Under the pieces are notes generated by a model, which saw nothing but the letters and a program-made list of their open reading frames with translations, did not search any database and was not told the origin of the DNA. A stretch of DNA of 64,000 nt, from assembly GCF_014217805.1 (NCBI RefSeq), contig NZ_CP055156.1:1-64000 (forward strand), in the 5' to 3' direction. How positions within the stretch are numbered: the first letter of the stretch is position 1; each line of letters starts with the position of its first letter. Shown here piece after piece: positions 38,087-46,016 of this stretch. The translations under genes were made by a program, and so were the position numbers. The stretch is from Adhaeribacter swui (GTDB lineage Bacteria > Bacteroidota > Bacteroidia > Cytophagales > Hymenobacteraceae).

Positions 38087-38668
38087 ATGAAAAACATCAT
38101 TTTAATTCTAATTCTGTTGGTTCTATTTATATCATCTTGTGCGCAAAAAGTAACCAAAGAAAAATCAACCGGATCAACAGAGAAGATCGAGCCACCAACC
38201 CGGACGGAAATACTTCAAACCATATCTAATCAGTATAAAACCAATATAGCTTTTGATACAGTCAGATATAATTTCACCTACCAATATCAAGAATTACTAA
38301 AACAAAATAATAGAGTAGTAATAGACCGATTCCGGATTATTGATATTCAAAAAACAGACACCCATTTTGTTCTATTACTAGAGAGGTGGGGATATTATAG
38401 AAATTTGTTTCTTAATTTAAGTTGTACTGAAAATCAATTAAACCATATTAAATCTAACTATTCTGATTACAGATTAGCAAATTCAAGAATTGTTAGTGTG
38501 TATTTGATTGTAGATATAGATAAAGTTAAAAAAATTAATTTTAGCAATGATCTATATGGTAATAATAACAGAGAAGATGAATCAACTACTTTTCTGAAAC
38601 TAAATACATCGGATACGTTCAGTTTTGAAGGTAAAGTTGAAGATATCTATCCGGATTTGAAAAAATAG
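38087..38668 (+). CDS. hypothetical lipoprotein, low GC
   Basis: A 193-residue protein with a lipoprotein signal peptide: hydrophobic core 4-15 and lipobox LFISSC, acylated Cys at 18. The mature part is hydrophilic and rich in Asn, Lys, Asp and Ile, with no domain that I recognise. By eye the gene is clearly more AT-rich (codons such as AAT, ATA, AAA dominate) than the flanking dnaE and histidine kinase genes, suggesting an acquired or fast-evolving gene. It stands alone between a hairpin and a convergent gene. ATG start. Function unknown. Confidence 0.75.
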   Translation: MKNIILILILLVLFISSCAQKVTKEKSTGSTEKIEPPTRTEILQTISNQYKTNIAFDTVRYNFTYQYQELLKQNNRVVIDRFRIIDIQKTDTHFVLLLERWGYYRNLFLNLSCTENQLNHIKSNYSDYRLANSRIVSVYLIVDIDKVKKINFSNDLYGNNNREDESTTFLKLNTSDTFSFEGKVEDIYPDLKK

Positions 38669-38720
38669 CTACTACTCTATTTCTCCCCCTTCTAGCGGAA
38701 AGTAAACAATCTTTATCAGT

Positions 38721-40727
38721 TTACTTCATTGCCATGCTGTGATCCAGAACAACTTTCTTTTCTTCTTCTACTTCCAAAGCGTACAAAGCGGTTTCGAACT
38801 CGATGTAAGTACTTACCCCCTGCCCTGGTTCTGAATCTATATCAATTTTACCTTTTAGAGCATGAACCCGCGATTTAATACTGCTCATTCCCGTTCCCGT
38901 TTTCGACAGGTTTTTCGCATCGAAACCTACGCCGTTGTCTTCGATGGTGATTGAGAGTACCTGGTCCTGGTAAGTTAATTGCACCATGGTTTCGCTGGCT
39001 TGGGCGTGTTTAATAATATTGTTCAGAAGTTCCTGCACAATCCGGTAAACCGATAATTCAAAGTTGGGAGCAAACCTTTCAAAATCGCCAAAAGAGTAAT
39101 ATTGCACTACTAATAACTTATCGTTGCTGATGTTGGAACAAAACCGGCGTAGCGCTTCGTCTAAACCGTGTTGCATGAGTACTTCGGGCATTAGGTTATG
39201 GGCCGTTTTCCGCACCGAAACCGTAGCTTCATCGAGTAATTCAACTACCTGGCGGTATCCTTTATGCTGAATAATTTCTTTGGCTTGCAGCACCAGCGCG
39301 TTCATGTGCATTTTGGCGGCGGCCAGCATACCGGCCACCTCGTCGTGCAAATCGCGGGCAATACGGGTACGCTCTTTTTCTTCGCCCTGCATGAGCGCCT
39401 GCAATACCATAATTTCTTTTTGTTGCTCTACTTCTTTTAACTGGCGCTGGTACACTTTATTTTTATGCCGGAAGTGCAGGTATAACAGCAGAGCCACCAA
39501 CAAAGCAATTACGGCCGCTCCCACACTATACACAATAAATTGCTGGTTCTTTTGCAGTTGCAATTGTTTTTGCGCCAATTCCTTATCTTTTTGGGCAGTT
39601 TGGTATTTTACTTCCAGCTCGTTTAAGAACTTTAACTGCTTTTCGCCCAACATGCTATCCTGGTATTGCTGCGCCAGTTGCTGGTATTTATACGCTTTTT
39701 TATAATCCTGCCGAATGGCGTACAGCTCCTGTAAAGCCGAGTAAGCCGCCGCCGAAATCTCCGGCGCTTTTATTTTTTCGGACACATCAATGGCTTGCAG
39801 GTAATAATTCTGCGCTTCTTCGGGTTTGTTGTTGGCCAGGTATAAATCGCCAATTATTCTTTTTATATCGGCTACATCGTAAGGCGTATCTAGTTTTAAG
39901 GCGTAGGTTAAACTTTTCTGCCCGTATTCAATGGCTTTGGTATACTGCTTTTTCTGTTTGTAATAATCGGCCAGGTTTATATTAGCCAGATAAAGCGCGT
40001 AGTAGTCCTGAATTAAATCGGCCATTTGCAAGGCCTTTTTGTACGTGTCGGCGGCGGCTTCTTTTTTTCCGGACTTATACAACGCGGTCCCCTGGTTAAT
40101 AAGTGCCCGACTAATCAACGAAGAATCACCGGCTTGCTTGGCGTATTGCAACGATTCTATAAAATACCGGTTGGCCTGCTCCGGCTGCTGCATTTGCATA
40201 AATATGCCGCCCGCGTTACCGCAGGCCAGCGATAAAGCGTCGTATTGATCGTATTTTTTAAAAAAATCAATGGAAATTTGGTAGTGAACTAAAGCGCTAT
40301 CGAATTTACTTTGGTAGCGGTACAAATTACCCATGTTGGTATAACAGGCGCCAATGCCCCGCTTGTAATTTAATTTGCGGTAAAGCTGCAATGCTTTTTT
40401 ATAGTGCACCAGGGCCGCCGGATAGTTACTCCGATCCGAGAATACAATACCGCGATAATGCAGCGCCTTCGCTTGTCCCAACTGATAATTTATTTTCTGG
40501 CTTAACTGGTCAATTTCGGCATACAGTTTTAAGGCGGCTTTGGGGTTAGTGGTTTCCAGTACGGCTCCCGAATCTAATAATTGTTTTACGTAATTGCTGT
40601 CGGGCTTGGGAGTGGGCAATTTTAAACCCCAGGAGGTGAGCGGTACTTGCAAAAACAGGAATAGAAAAACCAAAAGAATTAAATTTCTCTGATGGTAATG
40701 ATACTTTAGGCCAGCCAGCTCCATCAT
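38721..40727 (-). CDS. TPR-containing sensor histidine kinase (HisKA_3/NarX-like)
   Basis: A 668-residue membrane kinase. An N-terminal signal or anchor segment (about 14-32) is followed by around eight tetratricopeptide repeats (about 40-370) that face the periplasm, a coiled coil rich in Gln/Lys, and one membrane helix (VGAAVIALLVALLLYL, about 400-417). The cytoplasmic part has a HisKA_3 dimerisation domain with the phospho-acceptor His461 in RDLHDEVAGML and a HATPase domain (ELLNNIIKHAQ N-box, EDNGVGFD, KTGTGMSSIKSR). No response regulator gene adjoins it, so the partner is elsewhere. ATG start at 40727. Confidence 0.9.
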   Translation of the reverse strand: MMELAGLKYHYHQRNLILLVFLFLFLQVPLTSWGLKLPTPKPDSNYVKQLLDSGAVLETTNPKAALKLYAEIDQLSQKINYQLGQAKALHYRGIVFSDRSNYPAALVHYKKALQLYRKLNYKRGIGACYTNMGNLYRYQSKFDSALVHYQISIDFFKKYDQYDALSLACGNAGGIFMQMQQPEQANRYFIESLQYAKQAGDSSLISRALINQGTALYKSGKKEAAADTYKKALQMADLIQDYYALYLANINLADYYKQKKQYTKAIEYGQKSLTYALKLDTPYDVADIKRIIGDLYLANNKPEEAQNYYLQAIDVSEKIKAPEISAAAYSALQELYAIRQDYKKAYKYQQLAQQYQDSMLGEKQLKFLNELEVKYQTAQKDKELAQKQLQLQKNQQFIVYSVGAAVIALLVALLLYLHFRHKNKVYQRQLKEVEQQKEIMVLQALMQGEEKERTRIARDLHDEVAGMLAAAKMHMNALVLQAKEIIQHKGYRQVVELLDEATVSVRKTAHNLMPEVLMQHGLDEALRRFCSNISNDKLLVVQYYSFGDFERFAPNFELSVYRIVQELLNNIIKHAQASETMVQLTYQDQVLSITIEDNGVGFDAKNLSKTGTGMSSIKSRVHALKGKIDIDSEPGQGVSTYIEFETALYALEVEEEKKVVLDHSMAMK

Positions 40728-40937
40728 GCGTTCTATTATATATCTGTTACCTTAAAGATAACACGTTTTTAAGTATTCTGGTAATCTAAATTTACTACCT
40801 CATCTATGTGCCAGAGCGCTAAAAGTTAAATAGATAGATAAATTGAAGATACAGCTTTAAATATAAAAAATTTAATACTCACAAACATACTTAAATACAA
40901 AATTTAATAAAATTAATCCTGTATTATTTAATTACTA

Positions 40938-40969
40938 TTTTGAAACAGATCGGCTGATTGCTACATTTC
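40938..40969 (+). promoter_or_regulatory. promoter of the PNPOx-like gene
   Basis: TTTTG ending at 40942 as the -33 element, 19-base spacer, TACATTTC at 40962-40969 (seven of eight fixed-or-free positions of TAnnTTTG; last base C). The ATG follows 36 bases later. Confidence 0.5.
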
Positions 40970-41004
40970 GGGGGTACAGGCAATTATTTTAAATAACTAC
41001 GATC

Positions 41005-41559
41005 ATGGGCAAATTTTACGATTTTATTCAACCGGCGCATCAGGCATTTATAAAACAACAACATATCTTTTTTGTGAGTACGGCCCCCTTGAGTCCGCAC
41101 GGCCATATCAATCTCTCGCCGAAAGGCTTGGATTGCTTTAGGGTATTATCGGAGCACCGGGTAGCCTACATGGATTTAATCAGTAGCGGCAACGAAACCT
41201 CGGCGCATACTTTAGAAAATGGCCGTATAACGTTTATGTTTTGTTCTTTTGCGGGAGCTCCCCAAATTTTACGTTTATACGGCCAAGGATTTACCGTTCT
41301 GCCAAACTCTCCGGATTGGGAAACCTATGCCCCGCATTTTAAAATTTACCCCAGCACCCGCCAGATTATTGTGGCCGATATTACTTTAGTACAAACTTCC
41401 TGCGGGTTTGGAGTACCGTTGTATGATTATGTGGGTGAACGCCATATTCATTTTGACTGGGCCGAGAAAAAAGGCGTGGATGGATTAAACGCCTACCAAC
41501 AAGAAAAAAACATGGTAAGTTTAGATGGCTTGCCCACCAATTTAGCCACGCAAGCTTAA
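41005..41559 (+). CDS. pyridoxamine 5'-phosphate oxidase-family flavin protein
   Basis: A 184-residue split-barrel FMN-binding protein. The N-terminal block KQQHIFFVSTAPLSPHGHINLSPKG (about 19-43), written here in part, is the family strand-loop that contacts FMN phosphate, followed by ENGRITFMFCSF-GAPQILRLYG (about 70-92). These features define the PNPOx-like family but lack the C-terminal residues of true PdxH, so the substrate (perhaps a quinone, haem or F420-type cofactor) is unknown. Cytoplasmic, ATG start, own promoter. It converges on the DoxX-like gene. Confidence 0.82.
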   Translation: MGKFYDFIQPAHQAFIKQQHIFFVSTAPLSPHGHINLSPKGLDCFRVLSEHRVAYMDLISSGNETSAHTLENGRITFMFCSFAGAPQILRLYGQGFTVLPNSPDWETYAPHFKIYPSTRQIIVADITLVQTSCGFGVPLYDYVGERHIHFDWAEKKGVDGLNAYQQEKNMVSLDGLPTNLATQA

Positions 41560-41718
41560 ATAGTTCCTGCTGATAGCTATTTTTTAAATTTTTAAAATTT
41601 AGACATAATAAGTAACCGCCTTTCTTCAACCTGCTCATCTTACTATTTTAAATTCAACGCTTTACCTGAAGGTGCTCCTGGCTAAAGCAACTTCAGGCAC
41701 TTTCAAAAATTTACAATT

Positions 41719-42834
41719 TTACCGTACTTTCTGGAGTACCAGTTGTAAAGAATCGGAGCCCATTAAACCGGCAATGGTGTAAGAATTACTATCCGGAAAA
41801 TGCTTCAGAATGGCTTGTAATGTATCCGCTTTTTCCCGGGGCCGGTAGTCGCCGGGGCCCACACTTTTTAAATCAAAAATACTCTTGAGCGAATGCTGCG
41901 CTGGGTTGTACTCGTAACGCCCGAAAAGCCGCCGTTTATGGTTGTTGTACTGCAAAATACATACGTTTCCATCATCAAAGTACACCCGGTTCAGCACCGA
42001 ATCTTGTAAAGTACCAGCCAGGTTTACCGGTTTTTGGTTTACCCGCAAACTGGTTACGTTGTATATGCCATGCAACTCCGATTCGGAGTAACCTTTACTC
42101 CGCTGGTAAAACAAGAGAATATATCCAAAAGCCAAAACCATTACGAAGGCCCGCGCCAGATTTTTAAATTTTTGACTACCCAGAGAAATAACCGGAAGGG
42201 CATTGCGGCTGCGCAGAAAAATTTCGGAAAGATAACCGTAGTCTGCTAATAACAAATAAACTAACCCTGCTGATAGTACCAGCGATTGGTAAAAAGGCCC
42301 AATTCCCAGGTTATAGAAGTAATTAATGAATAAAATATTGAGCATTACCGGCAACAGAATTAAAACACCCAACAAGCGGGTTTGCCGGAAAAGTAGCAGA
42401 AAAGAACCTATAATTTGTGCCCCGGCCACCAGCATACCAAAAGTGTGCGAGTAACCAAAGAAATGCCACATCAGCCATTCTCCCGGTTGCTCAGACATAG
42501 GCATATCCGCAATAGATAAAGGCACCGGCCTGAACTGTAAACCAAACACTTTCTTCCAGCCAAAGCTGCTGATATTAAAAGCCAGGCAATAACTAATTAG
42601 GCCCTGCCAGAAAGCTAAAATCCGGGGCGACTCTGCGGGCTGTTGTTTTTCACGGCGCTGCCAGAATAATAAATAACTTAAAGGCAATACCAAAGGCGCT
42701 AAAGTTACTACGTACATTATCAATTCGCCGGGCCGGAGCAGGTTAAGCACCACCATCATGATAGCCGCCGAAAGAGCGGCCCCAGCCACCAGCAGCGTTA
42801 TAAATTTGGACAGAAAGGAGTAAGTTGATTGCAT
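41719..42834 (-). CDS. DoxX-like integral membrane protein
   Basis: A 371-residue membrane protein with about seven hydrophobic helices in the first 255 residues, then a roughly 110-residue soluble beta-rich C-terminal domain (begins near SELHGIYNVTSL). The stretch with AGAQIIGSFLLLFRQTRLLG, followed by more helices, resembles DoxX-family quinone-associated membrane proteins; this is a loose match. The soluble tail 'LNRVYFDDGNVCILQYNNH' looks like a small beta domain of the type that occurs on the periplasmic side. No operon partner. ATG start. Function unknown; redox membrane role is only a guess. Confidence 0.65.
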   Translation of the reverse strand: MQSTYSFLSKFITLLVAGAALSAAIMMVVLNLLRPGELIMYVVTLAPLVLPLSYLLFWQRREKQQPAESPRILAFWQGLISYCLAFNISSFGWKKVFGLQFRPVPLSIADMPMSEQPGEWLMWHFFGYSHTFGMLVAGAQIIGSFLLLFRQTRLLGVLILLPVMLNILFINYFYNLGIGPFYQSLVLSAGLVYLLLADYGYLSEIFLRSRNALPVISLGSQKFKNLARAFVMVLAFGYILLFYQRSKGYSESELHGIYNVTSLRVNQKPVNLAGTLQDSVLNRVYFDDGNVCILQYNNHKRRLFGRYEYNPAQHSLKSIFDLKSVGPGDYRPREKADTLQAILKHFPDSNSYTIAGLMGSDSLQLVLQKVR

Positions 42835-43046
42835 AGAAGCAGGTTTTAGAAGGGTTTTTCTAAAAGATGTGCCCCACCAATAAAATCCATAAAATCAGGC
42901 TAGTATAATATTGTAAAAATATAAGATTTTAAAATTCTAAATTTCAAGTGCTTCCTGCCACCTGCGCTTGCCTCCCACATTCAGGAAATCAACCTAAAAA
43001 GTAAATTGAATGATTAGATGCGTCTTTACTTAAAGATAAATGGTAT

Positions 43047-43080
43047 AAAAAAACGGAGTAGTTTTAACTACTCCGTTTTG
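43047..43080 (-). terminator. intrinsic terminator of the exported SDR gene
   Basis: Perfect 14-bp stem, arms 43050-43063 and 43066-43079 (AAAACGGAGTAGTT and its complement), with A/T runs on both sides; 42 bases past the SDR stop. Confidence 0.9.
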
Positions 43081-43121
43081 CTCCTGTAAGCACAGTTATA
43101 TAATTAAAAGCAATTAGTTTA

Positions 43122-44129
43122 TTATGGCTGTCCGCCGCCGCCGGTTGAACCATAAATCTGGCCGGTAGCATAGCTGGCATCGCTGGCGGCTAGTTGCACG
43201 TAAATTGAACCCAATTCAACGGGCTGACCCGGGCGGCCCATAGGTGTATCGCCGCCAAAGCTTTTTAGTTTTTCCTGGGTGGCGCCGCCGCTTACCTGCA
43301 AGGGCGTCCAGATGGGGCCGGGCGCTACCCCGTTTACCCGAATGCCTTTAGGCGCTAATTGCTTGGCTAGGGATCGCACATAATTGCTAGTAGCGGCTTT
43401 GGTTTGCGCATAATCGTACAGTTCGGCCGATGGATCGGTAGCCTGCTCCGAAGTAGTGCCAATAATTACCGAACCAGGTTGCAAATGCGGCAAGGCTGCT
43501 TTAATAATCCAGAACGGCGCGTAAATATTGGTTTTCATGGTGGCATCAAAATCCTCGGTGGTAATATCCAGAATAGAAGGTTTGGTTTGTTGCCGGGCTG
43601 CATTACTTACTAGTATATCTAATCCGCCCAAAGCTTTTACGGCATCCGCTACCATTTTCTGGCAAAAAGCTTCATCGCGCAAATCGCCCGGAATAGCTAC
43701 GGCTTTGCGGCCTTCGGCTTTAATCAAGGCAATTACTTCTTTAGCATCTGGTTCTTCGGCAGGCAAGTAATTAATGGCGACATCAGCTCCTTCGCGGGCG
43801 TAGGCAATTGCTGCCGCCCGGCCCATGCCCGAGTCGCCGCCGGTAATTAAGGCTTTCCGGCCTTTTAACCTTCCCGATCCTTTATAGCTTTTCTCGCCGT
43901 GGTCAGGTACCGGGTCCATTTTGCTGGCCAGACCGGGCCAGGGCTGCGATTGGCCTTTAAACGGGGGCTTCGGGTATTTTCTGCTGGGGTTTTCTAATTT
44001 TATAGGTTCGGCTTCTTCGGAGTTGGTGGCACCTTGCGCCGACAAGCCGGTTCCAACGGCTGCCGATGCTAAACCAGCGCCTAATTTACCTATTACGGAG
44101 CGCCGGCTCATTTTTTGTTCTTCTTTCAT
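43122..44129 (-). CDS. Tat-exported SDR-family oxidoreductase
   Basis: A 335-residue short-chain dehydrogenase. The N terminus has a twin-arginine signal (MSRRSVIGKLGAG from Met7, RR at 9-10) followed by a small hydrophobic segment ending LSAQG. The mature enzyme has the extended 'PYPKPPFKGQSQPWPG' preamble of the YhdF/GSP39-like stress dehydrogenases, the cofactor loop TGGDSGMG at 96-103, NAAR near 176, and the catalytic Tyr240 and Lys244 (YAQTK). It would oxidise or reduce an unknown alcohol or sugar with NAD(P), which is surprising for an exported protein. Start ATG 44129; the ATG at 44111 is a possible alternative. Confidence 0.85.
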   Translation of the reverse strand: MKEEQKMSRRSVIGKLGAGLASAAVGTGLSAQGATNSEEAEPIKLENPSRKYPKPPFKGQSQPWPGLASKMDPVPDHGEKSYKGSGRLKGRKALITGGDSGMGRAAAIAYAREGADVAINYLPAEEPDAKEVIALIKAEGRKAVAIPGDLRDEAFCQKMVADAVKALGGLDILVSNAARQQTKPSILDITTEDFDATMKTNIYAPFWIIKAALPHLQPGSVIIGTTSEQATDPSAELYDYAQTKAATSNYVRSLAKQLAPKGIRVNGVAPGPIWTPLQVSGGATQEKLKSFGGDTPMGRPGQPVELGSIYVQLAASDASYATGQIYGSTGGGGQP

Positions 44130-44475
44130 GAGGGTAAAGCAATGCTTTTTTAAAATTTTATTGAATCAATGTAACGGTAGTGTATAAGTAACCTTTGATT
44201 TACCAGGCAATTACCCTTGCCAAAATAATAAAGCTTGCTTTTCCAGTATTCCGCTTTTTACACCTAAGTTCTTTTAACAGAACAGGTTTAACTTTGATTA
44301 CTATACCCACTATGGCCACTAACAGTTACCTATATTTTATTTTTTTAAATTTAAAATCAACTGAAATATTGCATCCAAGAAAAAACAAATAACTTACCCT
44401 CTACTAAGTCTTCTTAAATAATAAAACCAGGAACATGCTTATCAGAAAAAGTTGCGGAAGCGCCGTTTGGCTTTG
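44130..44475. other. intergenic region
   Basis: About 345 bases between two minus-strand genes. AT-rich; an open frame near 44195 on the plus strand has no coding character. No terminator or repeat recognised. Confidence 0.45.
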
Positions 44476-45153
44476 TTAAAAGTTGTAATTCAGCCCCAAG
44501 TTTAACAGATCAGCATTTAAACCTTTTTTGCCAGGTGTATAACCACCGGTCAGGTTGCGGTTTAGTACAGAATACTCGCCAAATACGCTAAAGCGGTTGT
44601 TTAACTTGTAACGAGCACCTAACCCAACACCCATAAATAAGCCTAATCCGGATAAGTTGGTTTTATCGCTACTGGTAACCACGCCATCCTGGGTAGTGTT
44701 ACTTTTTAAAGTGGTATGAGTGTAAGCAGTGGTTAAAGTTGCAAAACCATAGGCCTGAAAACGATTAGATACATCTAAGAAATCGTAGCGCAGCGAAACC
44801 GGAACGATAAAGCCTTTGGTATTTACCGCAGCGTAATTACCCTCCAGTACGCCATTGTTATCGTGGGTACTAGCCTGTTGGTAATAACGGTTTGTACCAT
44901 ATGCGGCCCCAATCTGGATCCGGGCTTTTTTACTTACCTGATACCCTACATGAATACCGGGATACGGAGTAAAGTAAGTTGATTGCAACAATGTGGAAGT
45001 TGATTGCGAATTTAATTTCAGGTAATAAGGTGTGGTGTTAAAATCTACCCCCACGTAAAATTTTTTAGGCTCCGGATTTTTAATTTTTTGTTGTTGCGCC
45101 AAAACCGAAACAGAACTAAATAGCAAGCATAAGTAAAAGATGAAAATTTTCAT
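44476..45153 (-). CDS. outer-membrane beta-barrel protein (porin-like)
   Basis: About 225 residues starting at the ATG at 45153, which begins a clean signal peptide (MKIFIFYLCLLFSSVSVLAQ). The mature chain alternates hydrophobic/polar residues with repeated aromatic strand ends (FYVGVDFNTTPYY, LGLFMGVGLGARYKLN, FSVFGEYSVLNRN) and finishes with LGLNYNF, a C-terminal aromatic typical of OmpA/OmpW-like 8-stranded barrels. It is an outer-membrane protein of the PorT/OmpW-like type; ligand unknown. The frame is also open to a GTG/ATG further upstream at 45192, but that extension is not signal-like. Confidence 0.78.
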   Translation of the reverse strand: MKIFIFYLCLLFSSVSVLAQQQKIKNPEPKKFYVGVDFNTTPYYLKLNSQSTSTLLQSTYFTPYPGIHVGYQVSKKARIQIGAAYGTNRYYQQASTHDNNGVLEGNYAAVNTKGFIVPVSLRYDFLDVSNRFQAYGFATLTTAYTHTTLKSNTTQDGVVTSSDKTNLSGLGLFMGVGLGARYKLNNRFSVFGEYSVLNRNLTGGYTPGKKGLNADLLNLGLNYNF

Positions 45154-45406
45154 ATGCGATAGGTTTGAAGTGTTTAAAAATGATACTACCACCCAGATGG
45201 TATCTTTCCGTTTTTAGTTGATTGTCTATTTTTATATATTTTTAAAAACCTGACACGCCGCTCCGCCAAGTTGGCAGATGAAACAAAATTTGCTTTTATC
45301 GTGTTTTTACGATAAGTTTACAAAACTTTCTTACTTTTTAAAACTAATTACCCGTTTTAGAGTTATAAGAAAGTAAGCCGATCTGGCAGATAGTTTAGAT
45401 TGGGCT

Positions 45407-45414
45407 TATATTTG
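45407..45414 (+). promoter_or_regulatory. -7 promoter box of trxA
   Basis: TATATTTG matches TAnnTTTG and lies 55 bases before the trxA ATG. No exact -33 TTG at normal distance. Confidence 0.6.
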
Positions 45415-45468
45415 AGGCAAACACCCTTGTAATACATATTTAAACTTTAATGCTTAATTTTAAAAGTT

Positions 45469-45795
45469 ATGGCACACAAAGCAATTGAAATAACCGATGC
45501 AAACTTTGATGAGATTATCAATTCTGATAAACCAGTACTCGTAGACTTTTGGGCTGAATGGTGCGGACCTTGCCGCATGGTTGGTCCGGTAGTAGAACAA
45601 TTAGCGGGCGAGTACGAAGGCAAAGTAGTAGTGGGCAAAGTAGACGTTGACGCTAACCCACAGACTTCGGCTAAGTTTGGCATTCGCAGCATCCCTACCC
45701 TGCTGGTTTTCAAAAACGGTCAGGTAGTAGATAAGCAAGTAGGTGCCGTACCAAAAGCCGCTCTAGCCCAGAAACTCGACGCACAAATCGCTTAA
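45469..45795 (+). CDS. trxA: thioredoxin
   Basis: A 108-residue thioredoxin, reducing disulfides in cytoplasmic proteins. Active site [11 protein letters not shown] with Cys32 and Cys35, the cis-Pro in [13 protein letters not shown], and the conserved KVDVDANP strand. Normal length and no signal peptide. Own promoter box upstream and an unusually perfect terminator downstream, so it is a single-gene unit of probably high expression. The minus-strand frame of nearly equal length over the same bases is a shadow. Confidence 0.97.
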   Translation: MAHKAIEITDANFDEIINSDKPVLVDFWAEWCGPCRMVGPVVEQLAGEYEGKVVVGKVDVDANPQTSAKFGIRSIPTLLVFKNGQVVDKQVGAVPKAALAQKLDAQIA

Positions 45796-45831
45796 AAATT
45801 AATATTTTTAAAAAACTAGCTTCGTGCTAGT

Positions 45832-45873
45832 AAAACAAAAAGGCAGTAGGAATACCTACTGCCTTTTTGTTTT
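45832..45873 (+). terminator. intrinsic terminator of trxA
   Basis: Perfect 19-bp stem, arms 45832-45850 and 45855-45873, loop AATA, with central GGCAGTAGG/CCTACTGCC and flanking A/T runs. A smaller CTAGC/GCTAG hairpin (45816-45830) precedes it. Confidence 0.93.
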
Positions 45874-45936
45874 AAAACTACTTTTATTAAACGTGCGTCC
45901 GAGATTAGCCAATCTGCTTCATCTACGTTAAAATAC

Positions 45937-45957
45937 AAGTCACAGAAGTAAATCCGC
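45937..45957. repeat. 21-base fragment of the dispersed repeat
   Basis: AAGTCACAGAAGTAAATCCGC, differing at one base from 29011-29031. It lies between trxA and the M81 peptidase gene. Confidence 0.55.
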
Positions 45958-46016
45958 TCCATAATGCTATTTGGTGAGCCTGTAAATTTTAAAATCAGCC
46001 GCAGCAGCTCCGAAGT

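Noticed and set aside
45447-45713. Minus-strand open frame over trxA and similar long frames opposite htpG, acn, gap and dnaE
   Set aside because: Shadows of strongly conserved genes; the real proteins carry all active-site motifs.
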